Shown piece by piece: positions 15,654 to 23,861 of a stretch of 64,000 nucleotides of DNA. Under the pieces are notes generated by a model. That model was not told the DNA's origin and ran no database searches. It worked only from the letters and a program-made list of their open reading frames with translations. The stretch covers positions 1 to 64,000 of the forward strand of contig CALUTJ010000007.1 of the NCBI GenBank assembly GCA_944323685.1. Direction: 5' to 3'. Source of the DNA: Candidatus Gastranaerophilales bacterium (GTDB taxonomy: Bacteria; Cyanobacteriota; Vampirovibrionia; Gastranaerophilales; Gastranaerophilaceae). Numbering within the stretch: the first letter of the stretch is position 1; each line of letters opens with the position of its first letter. The position numbers and the translations under genes are program-made.

Positions 15654-16136
15654 ATGAAATTTACACTACGCACAATCCAGTCTCCTATTAACGACTATTT
15701 TGAAGGAGCAATGCCGAAAACTAACCCTAAACAACTTTTGCGCAAAATGGTTGCAAACCCTGATTTTGAAAAATTTAAATCTTTGCAAAGAAGAGCTGAT
15801 AAAGGCGATGTAAGATTCCATTTTACATTCCCCGAAGAATCGTGTGATACAATACGTTTGAGTATAGCAGACAGAAAAAATCCGACATCAACTGATGTTG
15901 GTATTGTTTTAGATAATATGTTCAGAGCTAAAAAAGACAGAGAACAGTTGCCTACAATGTCTACAAAAGAATTTTTCGGGTTTTTTAAATCTGTTTTTAA
16001 AGGCGTATTCTTTCCAAATGCAGTTTCAAAATATCCTGTAAAAAAAGTAGAATTTAATCCGTCAGAGCCCTATGCGGATAAAATTTCTACAGCATTAAGA
16101 GAATTTGCTAACGACAGACTTTTTGGCGTTAAATAA
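15654..16136 (+). CDS. Hypothetical protein, F-E-G leader type (160 aa)
   Basis: A good Shine-Dalgarno (TTGAGGAAAAT-ATG) supports the start. The N-terminus reads MKFTLRTIQSPINDYFEG, similar in build to the S-F-K-G leaders of other hypotheticals here. The body is basic with no membrane segment. It has an alternating stretch at about 60-80 (VRFHFTFPEES) and an aromatic segment at about 105-125 (EFFGFFKSVFKGVFFP). No domain is recognised. It lies 73 bp upstream of tpiA on the same strand but probably has its own unit. Confidence 0.7.
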   Translation: MKFTLRTIQSPINDYFEGAMPKTNPKQLLRKMVANPDFEKFKSLQRRADKGDVRFHFTFPEESCDTIRLSIADRKNPTSTDVGIVLDNMFRAKKDREQLPTMSTKEFFGFFKSVFKGVFFPNAVSKYPVKKVEFNPSEPYADKISTALREFANDRLFGVK

Positions 16137-16209
16137 ATCATTCTTGATAAATCTCCTTGTTTTGTCTACTATTCAATTGTGAATTAGTACAAAATAAGGA
16201 GATTTTATT

Positions 16210-16989
16210 ATGTCAAGAAGACCCGTTATCGCAGGTAACTGGAAAATGCACAAATTGCAAGCTGAATCAGTTGAGTTAATCAACGGTTTGATGGCAGAAT
16301 TGAAAGAATTAGACAAAGCAGCAATGCCTGAAGTTGTTGTTGCACCGGTGTTTACTTCATTGTATGCAGTTAACAAAGCTATGACTGATTGCGGCTGCGG
16401 CAGAGTTAAACTTGCTTGCCAGAATTGTTTCTATGAAACACAAGGCGCTTTTACCGGTGAAGTTTCTGTTGAAATGGCTAAAGATGCCGGCTGTGAATAC
16501 ATCATTATCGGTCACTCCGAAAGAAGACAGTATTTTGGTGAAACTGATGAAATGGTTAACAAAAAAGCTAAAAAAATTCTTGCAGAAGGTATTGTTCCTA
16601 TCATCTGCTGCGGCGAATCTCTTGAACAAAGAGAAGCAGGTGTTACAGATTCTCATATAGCTTCTCAAATCAAGGTAGCCTTGAACGGTCTTACTCCTGA
16701 TGAAGTTGCAAAATCAATCATTGCTTACGAACCTATCTGGGCTATAGGAACAGGCAAAACTTGTGATTCAACAGAAGCAAACAGAGTTATTGCAATGATT
16801 AGAGGAGTTGTTAAAGATATCGCAGGCGCTGATGCAGCAAATTCTATAAGAATTTTATACGGCGGAAGCGTTAAACCTGAAACAATTGAAGAACAAATGG
16901 CACAATCTGATATAGACGGTGCTCTTGTCGGCGGTGCAAGTCTTAAAGCTGACAGCTTTGCAAAAATTGTTAAGGGAGCAATGAAATAA
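16210..16989 (+). CDS. tpiA: Triosephosphate isomerase
   Basis: This 259-residue TIM barrel interconverts dihydroxyacetone phosphate and glyceraldehyde 3-phosphate in glycolysis. The catalytic residues are visible: Lys in AGNWKMHK (about residue 12), His in IIGHSERR (about 100), Glu in AYEPIWAIGTGK (about 173; the following residues form loop 6), and the phosphate-binding YGGSVKPE and GALVGGASL. The ATG has AAGGAG 8 bases upstream. An intrinsic terminator at 17079 separates it from the convergent cca. Confidence 0.98.
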   Translation: MSRRPVIAGNWKMHKLQAESVELINGLMAELKELDKAAMPEVVVAPVFTSLYAVNKAMTDCGCGRVKLACQNCFYETQGAFTGEVSVEMAKDAGCEYIIIGHSERRQYFGETDEMVNKKAKKILAEGIVPIICCGESLEQREAGVTDSHIASQIKVALNGLTPDEVAKSIIAYEPIWAIGTGKTCDSTEANRVIAMIRGVVKDIAGADAANSIRILYGGSVKPETIEEQMAQSDIDGALVGGASLKADSFAKIVKGAMK

Positions 16990-17078
16990 CAGGAGTGTGA
17001 AAACAAATACGCTTGGTGCAGGTCAAAGTCGTATTTGCTAAAGCCGTATGCTCCGGCGTTGCGCAAGATGTAAAAAGA

Positions 17079-17113
17079 AAAACGGGATTCAATTTGTCGA
17101 ATCCCGTTTTGTA
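17079..17113. terminator. Terminator between tpiA and cca
   Basis: AAAACGGGATTC pairs perfectly with GAATCCCGTTTT around an 8-nt loop, with A/T tails on both sides serving convergent genes. Confidence 0.85.
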
Positions 17114-17129
17114 GTTTTTATTGTAGTTC

Positions 17130-18536
17130 TTATTCCCTTTTTAGTCCGGTTACAAATGCAATTGCGTCGTCTTTTGTCACTACCTCTGAGGATAGTTGGG
17201 CTTCTTTCAGTTTTTCCACAATTTCACCGAGTTCCCTTGATGCCGGCATGTTAAGAAGCTGCATAATTTCATTTCCGTCTAATAGCTTCGGCAACGGTTT
17301 GAGCTCTTTTTTCTGTTTTAGATAACCGTCTAAAAGTTTTTCCAGACCTTTAATATTTTTGTTAATCATATCTTGCGTAATTTCAGGCCCCAGTGCCGAC
17401 ATTCTATCAGCGTATGCTATAGCTATAAGGTCTATTACTTCGTCTTCCATTTTTCTGTAAAAACGCAAGTATGCTTTGTCAGAGGCTTCATCAGATGTAA
17501 CAACCCCTGCGGGATAAATATGATTTTTTATGATTTTTTGCAGGTATGCAATTTGTTTTTTTGAAAATTTTAAATCTTTTAAATAAGGTACAACTATCTT
17601 TGCTCCTTCGCTGTCATGCATAATAAAACGATGGCGCCCTGTTTGCGGCTCAATTGTCCAGGTTGAGGGTTTGCCGATATCGTGCAAAAAAGCTCCCAGT
17701 TTTAAATAAGCAAGCCGGCTGTGACCTGCAAAAAGTTCTTGCTCAAGATGTTCTTTGATTTCACAATCTGCTTTTTCAAAATATTTTTGAACCTGATTTA
17801 CCGTTTCTATTGAGTGGTTTAATAAATCAAGATGGTGGTGCGAGTTTTTGGGGACTTTTTTTAAGTCTGCTGCAAACGGGAAGACTATTTCCAAAATCTC
17901 GTAAGAATCCATGCTTTTGAGTGTTAGTGCGCTGTATTGTCCACCGAAAAGCTTTAAAATTTCCGTATTTACACGCTCTTTTGCAGGTGTTTTAAGCAAA
18001 TTTGCATGTTTTTTTATAATTTTTTTTAAATTGTCAGAAAATTCAAATCCTAGTTCGCTCTGGAATCTAAAGGCTCTTAAAATTCTTATCGGGTCATCAG
18101 TAATATTAAATTCCGAAATTTCACGGATTATTCTTTTTTTTAAATCATCTTGAGCATTTACAACGTCAATGAAAGTGTTGTTTTTGATGTCATAAGCAAG
18201 AGCATTTATTGTAAAATCACGTCTTTTTAAATCTTCTTCAATATTTTTGCCTGTGCAATCGGCTATATCAACATAATTAACCTTGTCAGCAAACACAACT
18301 CTGTATATGTTGTTTGTATTGTCAAGTTCGACTAAATAACCGTTTATATAATCAGCAAGCCTTTTTGCTGTGTCATAAGCTTTGTTTTTGTCGGCAACAA
18401 TGTCAACATCACAGCTCGGACGTTTAAGCAGACAATCTCTTAAAAAACCGCCGACAATGTATGCGTTGCCGTTATTTTGTTCAAAAAACGGAGTAATTGT
18501 TTTTATTATTGTGTTATTTTTTAAAACTTCAAGCAT
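17130..18536 (-). CDS. cca: tRNA nucleotidyltransferase / poly(A) polymerase family with HD domain
   Basis: A class II nucleotidyltransferase head domain starts the protein: AYIVGGFLRDCLL then SCDVDIV with the catalytic Asp pair, followed by the RRDFTINALAYD and ITDDPIRILRAFRF stretches. A C-terminal HD domain follows (LGAFLHDIGKP, about residue 280). Enzymes of this family add CCA to tRNA 3' ends, and the HD part is a phosphohydrolase. The open frame extends to 18575, but ATG 18536 is preferred because it overlaps the rsmE stop by only 8 bp and removes a Met-rich tail. It is probably translationally coupled to rsmE. A split A-adding/CC-adding specialist cannot be excluded from sequence alone. 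Confidence 0.9.
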   Translation of the reverse strand: MLEVLKNNTIIKTITPFFEQNNGNAYIVGGFLRDCLLKRPSCDVDIVADKNKAYDTAKRLADYINGYLVELDNTNNIYRVVFADKVNYVDIADCTGKNIEEDLKRRDFTINALAYDIKNNTFIDVVNAQDDLKKRIIREISEFNITDDPIRILRAFRFQSELGFEFSDNLKKIIKKHANLLKTPAKERVNTEILKLFGGQYSALTLKSMDSYEILEIVFPFAADLKKVPKNSHHHLDLLNHSIETVNQVQKYFEKADCEIKEHLEQELFAGHSRLAYLKLGAFLHDIGKPSTWTIEPQTGRHRFIMHDSEGAKIVVPYLKDLKFSKKQIAYLQKIIKNHIYPAGVVTSDEASDKAYLRFYRKMEDEVIDLIAIAYADRMSALGPEITQDMINKNIKGLEKLLDGYLKQKKELKPLPKLLDGNEIMQLLNMPASRELGEIVEKLKEAQLSSEVVTKDDAIAFVTGLKRE

Positions 18537-19272
18537 CTTGTTCCAGTTCATAAATAACATTTGACAGTGCTGCAATCACAGCTGTTTCTGCCCTCAGTAT
18601 AAGCTTGCCGAGACTGACTTTGTATATGTCTGTTGTGTTTTTCAGCAGTTTTAGTTCAGCCGCGCTGAAGCCGCCTTCCGGCCCTATTATAACAATAATT
18701 TTCTTGCCTTTACAATCTTTTAATCCTTTCAGGCATGTTTTCAGCGAAGAATCCGTGCATCGTTCCACACATGCAATTTTTATGTCATATTCCGTGCTGT
18801 TTAAAATATTTTGCAGTGTCATACGCTTTTGTACTACCGGAAAATCTGCTCTTTCACATTGCTTTACTGCTTCATTGGCTATTTTTTGCCATTTTTCGAT
18901 TTTTGCATCAGCAACGGATTCTTTTATAACCGAGTTATCGCTGATAAAGGGGATAATTCCTTTTACCCCGAGCTCGGTAGCTTTTTGAACAACAATATTT
19001 TGCGCGTCTGTTTTAAGTACACTTTGAGCGAGATAAAGTTCTGTTTGCAGAGAATGTGCGGATTTAGAGGTTTCTACAACTTTAGTTGTAATTGTTTTTG
19101 CGTCAATGTTTTCTATAACCGCTTTGTAGCTTATTGCGTTTTCGTCAATAAGCGTGAGAATTTCCCCCTTTTTAGCTCTTAAAACTTTTGCGATGTGATG
19201 AAAATTTTCTTTGTCGCAAATCGTTATTACGTCATTGTTTATATCTTTTGTGTTTATGAAAAAATGCGGCAT
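18529..19272 (-). CDS. rsmE: 16S rRNA m3U1498 methyltransferase
   Basis: This 247-residue SPOUT-class methyltransferase methylates U1498 of 16S rRNA with SAM. The N-terminal PUA-like domain includes FHHIAKVLRAKKGE (about 24-37). The SPOUT knot carries IIGPEGGFSAAE and the C-terminal LGKLILRAETA, both diagnostic of RsmE. Its end overlaps the start of cca, forming a small RNA-processing operon. Upstream is the spacer shared divergently with the flagellin gene. Confidence 0.95.
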   Translation of the reverse strand: MPHFFINTKDINNDVITICDKENFHHIAKVLRAKKGEILTLIDENAISYKAVIENIDAKTITTKVVETSKSAHSLQTELYLAQSVLKTDAQNIVVQKATELGVKGIIPFISDNSVIKESVADAKIEKWQKIANEAVKQCERADFPVVQKRMTLQNILNSTEYDIKIACVERCTDSSLKTCLKGLKDCKGKKIIVIIGPEGGFSAAELKLLKNTTDIYKVSLGKLILRAETAVIAALSNVIYELEQDA

Positions 19273-19316
19273 ATAAGCTTTTCCGTGTTTTAACTACATC
19301 AAATGTATGATTTGTC

Positions 19317-19328
19317 ATACTAAAGTAT
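19317..19328. promoter_or_regulatory. Extra copy of the flagellin -35-like word
   Basis: ATACTAAAGTAT occurs here and again at 19396-19407, inside the flagellin promoter. Its arms ATACT/AGTAT are complementary, so it could also be a protein-binding palindrome. Only the second copy has a matching -10. Confidence 0.4.
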
Positions 19329-19399
19329 AGTAGCAGTAAAATCTTTTTATAACAAGTGTTTTGGCCTGTTTTTTATGAGATTTTAATCAAAAATCATAC

Positions 19400-19427
19400 T
19401 AAAGTATAAAATCGGTTCGTCCGATAT
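19400..19427 (+). promoter_or_regulatory. Sigma-28 (FliA)-like flagellin promoter
   Basis: TAAAGTAT (19400-19407), 12 bases, then TCCGATAT (19420-19427). This closely matches the sigma-28 consensus TAAAGTTT-N11-GCCGATAA and lies 65 bp upstream of the flagellin start, as expected for class 3 flagellar genes. Confidence 0.75.
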
Positions 19428-19491
19428 AAAAAGTGTTCACAAAAATGCAATAAAGAGAATAAACCAGAAAAGAGAGAAAGAGAGACAAAAA

Positions 19492-20427
19492 ATGGCTTTA
19501 TTTATCAACACAAACATTAACTCTATGATTGCACAAAGATGTTTGAACGGTGCTACTACAAATTTGCAAACAGCAATCGAAAGGTTATCAACCGGTTATA
19601 GAGTTAACAAATCAGGCGATGACGCAGCAGGCCTTTGTGTAGCAGAAGGTCTGGACACTCAAATCAGAGGTAACAAAAGAGCTATGCTCAACGTGGAAGA
19701 CGGCCTCAATATGATGTATATTACAGAAGGCGGTATGACAAACGTTACCGAAGATTTACAAAGAATTCGTGAATTATGTATTCAGGCTGCAAACGGCATC
19801 TATTCCAATGAACAAAAACAAACATTGATGAACGAAATCAGAGAAAGACTTGAAGATATCAATGTTATTGCAAATTCAACAACCTTTAACGGAATGGAAT
19901 TAACAAACGGAACTAATCCTGAGGTTATTTTGCAGTCAGGTGCCGGTTCTGATGCATCTTGCAATACAATAGATGTTTCTTCTGCAATGACAAACATGCT
20001 TTGTACAGCACTCGGTATTGCACTTGATATTGTAGACATGGACGAAGCTAATGACGGTGACTTAGGCGAAGACTATATGGACGTAGGCGGCGGCTATGAC
20101 CCTGCTAATCCTCCTAAAGTTAACGGTGAAAACTGGTCTAACGAAGCTATCAGAGCTTACCTTGATAAAATTAGTGCAGCTATTGACAAGATTTCACAGG
20201 ACAGATCAACTTTAGGTGCTTACCAGAACAGATTACAGGCCGCAGCAGACAACCTTGCCGTAATGAACGAAAACTATGAACGTTCTATGTCACAGATTAT
20301 GGACGTTGATATGGCTGAAGAAAGCGCTAACATGGTTAAATATCAGGTATTGCAGCAAACCTCGGCAACAATGTTAGCACAGGCAAACCAGATTCCTGCA
20401 ATCGCAATGCAGCTTTTACAGGGTTAA
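19492..20427 (+). CDS. Flagellin with internal cysteines
   Basis: This 311-residue flagellin has the conserved N-terminal D0/D1 domain (INTNINSMIAQR...LSTGYRVNKSGDDAAGL...IRGNKRA) and C-terminal D1/D0 domain (DRSTLGAYQNRL...NQIPAIAMQLLQG), with a short acidic middle domain (about 180-215). It is exported through the flagellar type III apparatus and forms the filament. It has five cysteines (in QRCLNG, GLCVAE, ELCIQA, ASCNTI and MLCTAL), unusual because most flagellins have none. A sigma-28-like promoter lies upstream, with AAAGAGAGA before the ATG and a perfect 11-bp terminator downstream. No other flagellar gene is in the window. Confidence 0.95.
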   Translation: MALFINTNINSMIAQRCLNGATTNLQTAIERLSTGYRVNKSGDDAAGLCVAEGLDTQIRGNKRAMLNVEDGLNMMYITEGGMTNVTEDLQRIRELCIQAANGIYSNEQKQTLMNEIRERLEDINVIANSTTFNGMELTNGTNPEVILQSGAGSDASCNTIDVSSAMTNMLCTALGIALDIVDMDEANDGDLGEDYMDVGGGYDPANPPKVNGENWSNEAIRAYLDKISAAIDKISQDRSTLGAYQNRLQAAADNLAVMNENYERSMSQIMDVDMAEESANMVKYQVLQQTSATMLAQANQIPAIAMQLLQG

Positions 20428-20502
20428 GCCATATTACACGTTTAATATTTAAAATACTTTTTTTAAATTATCCATTAATAAAGACACTAAATGTCTCTCT
20501 TA

Positions 20503-20531
20503 ACGGCAGATATTTTATATCTGCCGTCTCT
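20503..20531 (+). terminator. Hairpin after the flagellin gene
   Basis: ACGGCAGATAT pairs perfectly with ATATCTGCCGT around TTT, followed by a short T/C-rich stretch. A second hairpin follows at 20552. Confidence 0.75.
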
Positions 20532-20544
20532 CGTATATAAAATT

Positions 20545-20575
20545 AAAAAAAGGCCGGTTTTTTTACCGGCCGCGT
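20545..20575. terminator. Terminator of the M48 protease gene (minus) and backup for flagellin
   Basis: GGCCGGT (20552-20558) pairs with ACCGGCC (20565-20571). On the minus strand seven T follow, so it mainly terminates 20593-21453. Confidence 0.8.
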
Positions 20576-20592
20576 TTTCTGTTTTTTAAGTA

Positions 20593-21453
20593 TCATTGCT
20601 GTATGTTGATATATTTTGATACAGCTTCGTTATATGCGTCTGTTTCAAAACCTTTTTGGGTAAATTGCGGATATTTTTCGACTACATAATTGTACATTGA
20701 TACAACTCTCTTGTCTGTTGAAGGGTGGTCTGCCCAAAAATCAGAATAATTTGCGCCGATTTTGTACATGATAGAAATACCTGCTAACGGGTTGTATCCG
20801 GCTTTTACAAGAAAATCAAGACCGAGCTCGTCTGCATCGTTTTCAAGGCCTCTGTCCATTTTGCTTGTACCTGCTTCTTTAGTATATTCAATACCTGTTG
20901 CGGCAACACTTGTTACATCAATACCTGTATAAGAGGCAAATTTGCCCGCAAAGCCTGATTTTTTAAGAGCATTGCTTGCTGTTTTTTTAGCAACATTTGC
21001 CCCTGTCTGAGCAGCAACATCTCTTACAAAACCTCTTATAACGTGGTTTTTGGCAGCATGCCCGATTTCATGACCTATAACAAAGGCGAGTTCATCTTCG
21101 TTCTGGCAATATTTAAACAAGCCTGAATATACTGCAACCGTATCAGCTGCATCAGTGTATGCATTTGCAACATTTTCATTAATCAACACAAATTTAACAG
21201 GGGTGTCAACGGCATTTGCTTTCAAAATTTTTGTACCTATTTGAGTCACAAGTGCCTGCATTTCCGGAACAGTCATCGCTGAATAGTTAACAACTTCCTG
21301 TGTTTTCGTTACCGAACCCTGTACGGACGGTTGTTCAACTGTCGGAATAGATTCAGAAACAGGTGGAACCTGTGCATTTGTTTGAAGGTTTGTACACATC
21401 AAGCACGCACAAACCGCTAACGTACATACCGCGCCTTTCTTTTTAAATTTCAT
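20593..21453 (-). CDS. Secreted M48-family zinc metalloprotease
   Basis: ATG 21453 is preferred over the TTG two codons earlier; AAAGGA lies about 9 bases upstream. A signal peptide or lipoprotein leader (KFKKKGAVCTLAVCACLMC) precedes a Pro/Gln-rich linker. The protease domain carries FVIGHEIGHAAKNH (zinc-binding HExxH, about residue 122) and the downstream ENDADELG Glu ligand. This is the M48C/Oma1-BepA layout, suggesting a periplasmic protease for outer-membrane quality control. A lipobox is possible at LMC but not certain. The gene is single. Confidence 0.88.
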   Translation of the reverse strand: MKFKKKGAVCTLAVCACLMCTNLQTNAQVPPVSESIPTVEQPSVQGSVTKTQEVVNYSAMTVPEMQALVTQIGTKILKANAVDTPVKFVLINENVANAYTDAADTVAVYSGLFKYCQNEDELAFVIGHEIGHAAKNHVIRGFVRDVAAQTGANVAKKTASNALKKSGFAGKFASYTGIDVTSVAATGIEYTKEAGTSKMDRGLENDADELGLDFLVKAGYNPLAGISIMYKIGANYSDFWADHPSTDKRVVSMYNYVVEKYPQFTQKGFETDAYNEAVSKYINIQQ

Positions 21454-21750
21454 AATCAAAATCCTTTCATGTTTATTTTATCTTCCCGTATAGTGAATTT
21501 TATGCCCTGTGTTTGTTTTTTATAAAATTTATTATTTGGCTAAAGCTCACTTTGCGTTTATCGGCTACTTTAAAATAAAACTTTAATTATTTTTGAAAAA
21601 TAAAAAATTTTTTGAACTTCGATTTTTCAGAAATCCTTGCAACCGGTAATTTTTAGTGTAAAAAATACAAGTTAATATTTTGTAATATAAAAGAAATAAA
21701 ATAGGGCTTGACTGATAGTTGCTATCAGGTTGTATTTTATTAATGTGTAT
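21454..21750. other. Divergent spacer; nothing recognised
   Basis: This AT-rich spacer of about 300 bp lies between the M48 protease gene (minus) and the flavodoxin-fold gene (plus). I see no gene, RNA or clear operator. Both promoters must be here. Confidence 0.4.
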
Positions 21751-22392
21751 ATGAACAGGCGAAATTTTATAAAAAATACTCTTTTGGGTGCAGCAGGCGT
21801 ACTTGCTACAGGTACAATGTCCGGCTGTGCTGCTGACAAGCTATTGAACGGAGGCAAAAAGATGAAAATATTAGTTATAACGGGAAGTCCCCGAAAAAAC
21901 GGTAATTCTAACACTTTGGCGGATAATTTTATTAAAGGTGCAAAAGAAGCTGGGCATGATGTTGTCCGTTTTGATGCGGCGTTTAAAAGTGTGCATCCAT
22001 GTATTGCTTGTGACAAGTGCAACATGAGCGGTCAGTGTGTTTTTAAAGATGATTTTGAATTTGTAAAAGAAAATATTATTGATTCAGACGCAGTGGTTTT
22101 TGTCACGCCTATGTACTATTTTGGTATCTCCTCTCAAATTAAGGCTGTAATTGACAGATTTTATGCAATAAACAGCCGGATTCAGGTTGCCAAAAAATCA
22201 GCTTTGATTTTGACATATGCAGATACTGCATTAAAAGAGGCGCAGCCTATTATAAGCCATTATGAAGCAGTTTTAAACTATCTTGGCTGGAGTGATTCCG
22301 GCAAAGTTATTGCCTCAGGCGTTTGGACGGCAGGTTCTGTTAATAATACACAGTACCCGAAACAGGCTTATGAATTAGGCAAAAATATATAA
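21751..22392 (+). CDS. Flavodoxin-fold NAD(P)H:FMN reductase family protein with Tat-lipoprotein leader
   Basis: From ATG 21751 the protein begins MNRRNFIKNTLLGAAGVLA, a twin-arginine leader, ending in MSGC, a lipobox, so the long form may be an exported lipoprotein. The enzyme domain starts at MKILVITGSPRKNGNSNT, the FMN-phosphate loop of the NADPH-dependent FMN reductase/flavodoxin_2 family. A Cys cluster (HPCIACDKCNMSGQC) follows, and VTPMYYFGISSQIKAVIDRF is typical of the family. ATG 21862 has a much better ribosome-binding site (GGAGG, 7-base spacing) than 21751. A cytosolic short form of about 176 residues is therefore equally supported. The frame opens at TTG 21730, an unlikely start. 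A strong terminator follows. Confidence 0.85.
   Translation: MNRRNFIKNTLLGAAGVLATGTMSGCAADKLLNGGKKMKILVITGSPRKNGNSNTLADNFIKGAKEAGHDVVRFDAAFKSVHPCIACDKCNMSGQCVFKDDFEFVKENIIDSDAVVFVTPMYYFGISSQIKAVIDRFYAINSRIQVAKKSALILTYADTALKEAQPIISHYEAVLNYLGWSDSGKVIASGVWTAGSVNNTQYPKQAYELGKNI
21850..21864 (+). promoter_or_regulatory. Internal ribosome-binding site and alternative start in the flavodoxin-fold gene
   Basis: GGAGG at 21850-21854 lies 7 bases before ATG 21862, exactly where the globular flavodoxin domain starts. The 21751 start has only a weak purine stretch. This supports translation of a leaderless cytosolic isoform. Confidence 0.6.
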
Positions 22393-22407
22393 AATAGACT
22401 TAAAAAT

Positions 22408-22439
22408 AAAGGGCTTCTTCAGTAAGCCCTTTGTTTTTT
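22408..22439. terminator. Terminator after the flavodoxin-fold gene
   Basis: AAAGGGCTT pairs perfectly with AAGCCCTTT around 7 bases, followed by GTTTTTT. It is shared with the convergent amidohydrolase gene. Confidence 0.85.
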
Positions 22440-22449
22440 ATATAAAATG

Positions 22450-23415
22450 TTAACCTGTAATATTGATATTCTGTTTATCCAGCAATTTTTTACTGTTTCT
22501 GTAAAAAATTCTGCTTATAAGTTTGTTGGCATCTTCTCCGAAGTTTTCTTTGATTACATTTTTTATATTTTTAATATTTTGGTCGTATGCTCCTTTTTGT
22601 TTAAGCGCTTTTTCTCCAAAAACTCCAAGAGGTGCATCAGTACCGAACAAAAGACGCTCTGTCATATCACCTTTTGAGGAATGCTGTAGTTTGTCAATAG
22701 CTTCTACTATATGAGGTTTGTTCGGGTTGTCCCAATCTACCCAGGCGAGGTCGGCGTACAACCTGGCATCGTTATTATCTATTGATTTTATAAGTGTTTT
22801 AATACCTGCTTCGTGTGCTTTATCACCGCCAAGCCCCATATGTCCGAGAATTACCGGTACTTTAGGAAAACGTTTTGCTGTTTCGTAAATAACCTCGGGG
22901 TCAGAAACACCGTTTTTTAGCATATTACCTGCTTCATCAGATAAAACTTCACTATGAAAAAGGCAGGGTTTGTTGTATTTTTCAGCAAGCTGCATATAGG
23001 GCATATAGCGAATGTCATTTGCTGCAAGATTAAGACATGCGGGATGGAATTTTAGTCCTTTGATAAGCTGAGGATATTCTTTTAACAGGATTTCGATATT
23101 TTCGGCAGACCCGTGCCCAGGCTGGCAAACTACAAACGGAACAAATTTTTTGTCTTTTATTGAGGCGTTTAACAATAATAAATTTCCGCTGATTTCATCT
23201 TTTAGCGGTTTGTTGTTTTTTCCTGTTTTTATGCAGTCAAGATTGGAAATAATGACTCTGTCGACGTAATCTTTGCCGTTATTAAATTTTCGGTTGAAAA
23301 ATTTTATAACATCTTCGCACGGGAATCTGTCAAAATTCCATTGACCGCAATGTACATGCGCATCAATGATTTTGCCTTTAAAATTAAAGTTAGTATTATT
23401 GTTTGTGGATAACAT
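22450..23415 (-). CDS. Amidohydrolase-2 family metal-dependent hydrolase
   Basis: This 321-residue TIM-barrel hydrolase has the amidohydrolase signature in order: IDAHVHC (metal ligands, about 17-23), GLKFHPACL (about 119), CLFHSEV, VILGHMG (about 190) and LLFGTDAP with the catalytic Asp (about 263). Family members are metal-dependent decarboxylases or hydrolases; the substrate here is unknown. The first 14 residues (Asn/Thr-rich, ending NFNFKG) resemble the leaders of unrelated hypotheticals in the window and lie just before the first catalytic strand. The gene is single, with a terminator shared with the upstream convergent gene. Confidence 0.85.
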   Translation of the reverse strand: MLSTNNNTNFNFKGKIIDAHVHCGQWNFDRFPCEDVIKFFNRKFNNGKDYVDRVIISNLDCIKTGKNNKPLKDEISGNLLLLNASIKDKKFVPFVVCQPGHGSAENIEILLKEYPQLIKGLKFHPACLNLAANDIRYMPYMQLAEKYNKPCLFHSEVLSDEAGNMLKNGVSDPEVIYETAKRFPKVPVILGHMGLGGDKAHEAGIKTLIKSIDNNDARLYADLAWVDWDNPNKPHIVEAIDKLQHSSKGDMTERLLFGTDAPLGVFGEKALKQKGAYDQNIKNIKNVIKENFGEDANKLISRIFYRNSKKLLDKQNINITG

Positions 23416-23822
23416 AGTTGTTCTTTTAATCGGTAATATATGGCGTATAACAGGTGCAAATAATAAATTTTGCTATTCTTCGGAAGGTATTTTTACAAAA
23501 ATCAATATAAAAAATAATATCCCCAAGCGATTTGAATGATTTATACTCTTCATTTGAAAATACGTCTTTATGAGAAATATCTCTTGCAATTAGCGTTTTT
23601 TATAATTTGCAAACGTTACTGATTCACGGGTATAATATACTTATGGAAAATTTAACACCCGAAAAAACTAACGCAGTTGCCGTAAAAAATTGTCTGAGTG
23701 GGACCTCGCTTGTAGGAGTGGTCCACGGAGTGCGAGTGGCGCAGAGTCTAGCATTTTACGAAAGTGACCCCATGTACTTGTTGCTGGTGCCCGGGTTATA
23801 ATATGATGGTTGAACTTGTTTT
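23416..23822. other. Structured intergenic region upstream of the helicase gene
   Basis: A good promoter is visible: TTGCAA (23607-23612), 18 bases, TATAAT (23631-23636). It would start transcription at about 23643, where a 53-codon open frame begins (23643-23801) without a ribosome-binding site. The transcript would then pass a GGACC/GGTCC hairpin at about 23701-23725 and the nested inverted repeat at 23765-23852. A second TATAAT is at 23797-23802. I call no gene; the frame or the RNA itself could be functional. Confidence 0.45.
23607..23636 (+). promoter_or_regulatory. Candidate promoter upstream of the helicase gene
   Basis: TTGCAA, 18-base spacer, TATAAT. The predicted start coincides with an ATG at 23643, so any protein made from it would be leaderless. 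Otherwise it gives a leader of about 180-220 nt for the helicase gene. Confidence 0.55.
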
Positions 23823-23852
23823 ATGCACCAGTTCAATAAGTTATCGGGGTCA
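23765..23852. repeat. Nested imperfect inverted repeat over the helicase start
   Basis: TGACCCC (23765-23771) pairs with GGGGTCA (23846-23852), and CTGGTGC (23784-23790) pairs with GCACCAG (23825-23831), with extra ACTT/AAGT pairing between. The 34-base loop holds a TATAAT, and the upstream candidate ATG of the helicase gene (23823) falls in the structure. Confidence 0.6.
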
Positions 23853-23861
23853 GTTGACTAT

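Noticed and set aside
23643-23801. 53-codon frame before the helicase gene called as a gene
   Set aside because: It has a promoter but no ribosome-binding site, and its second half lies in a nested inverted repeat. It is described as intergenic structure instead.
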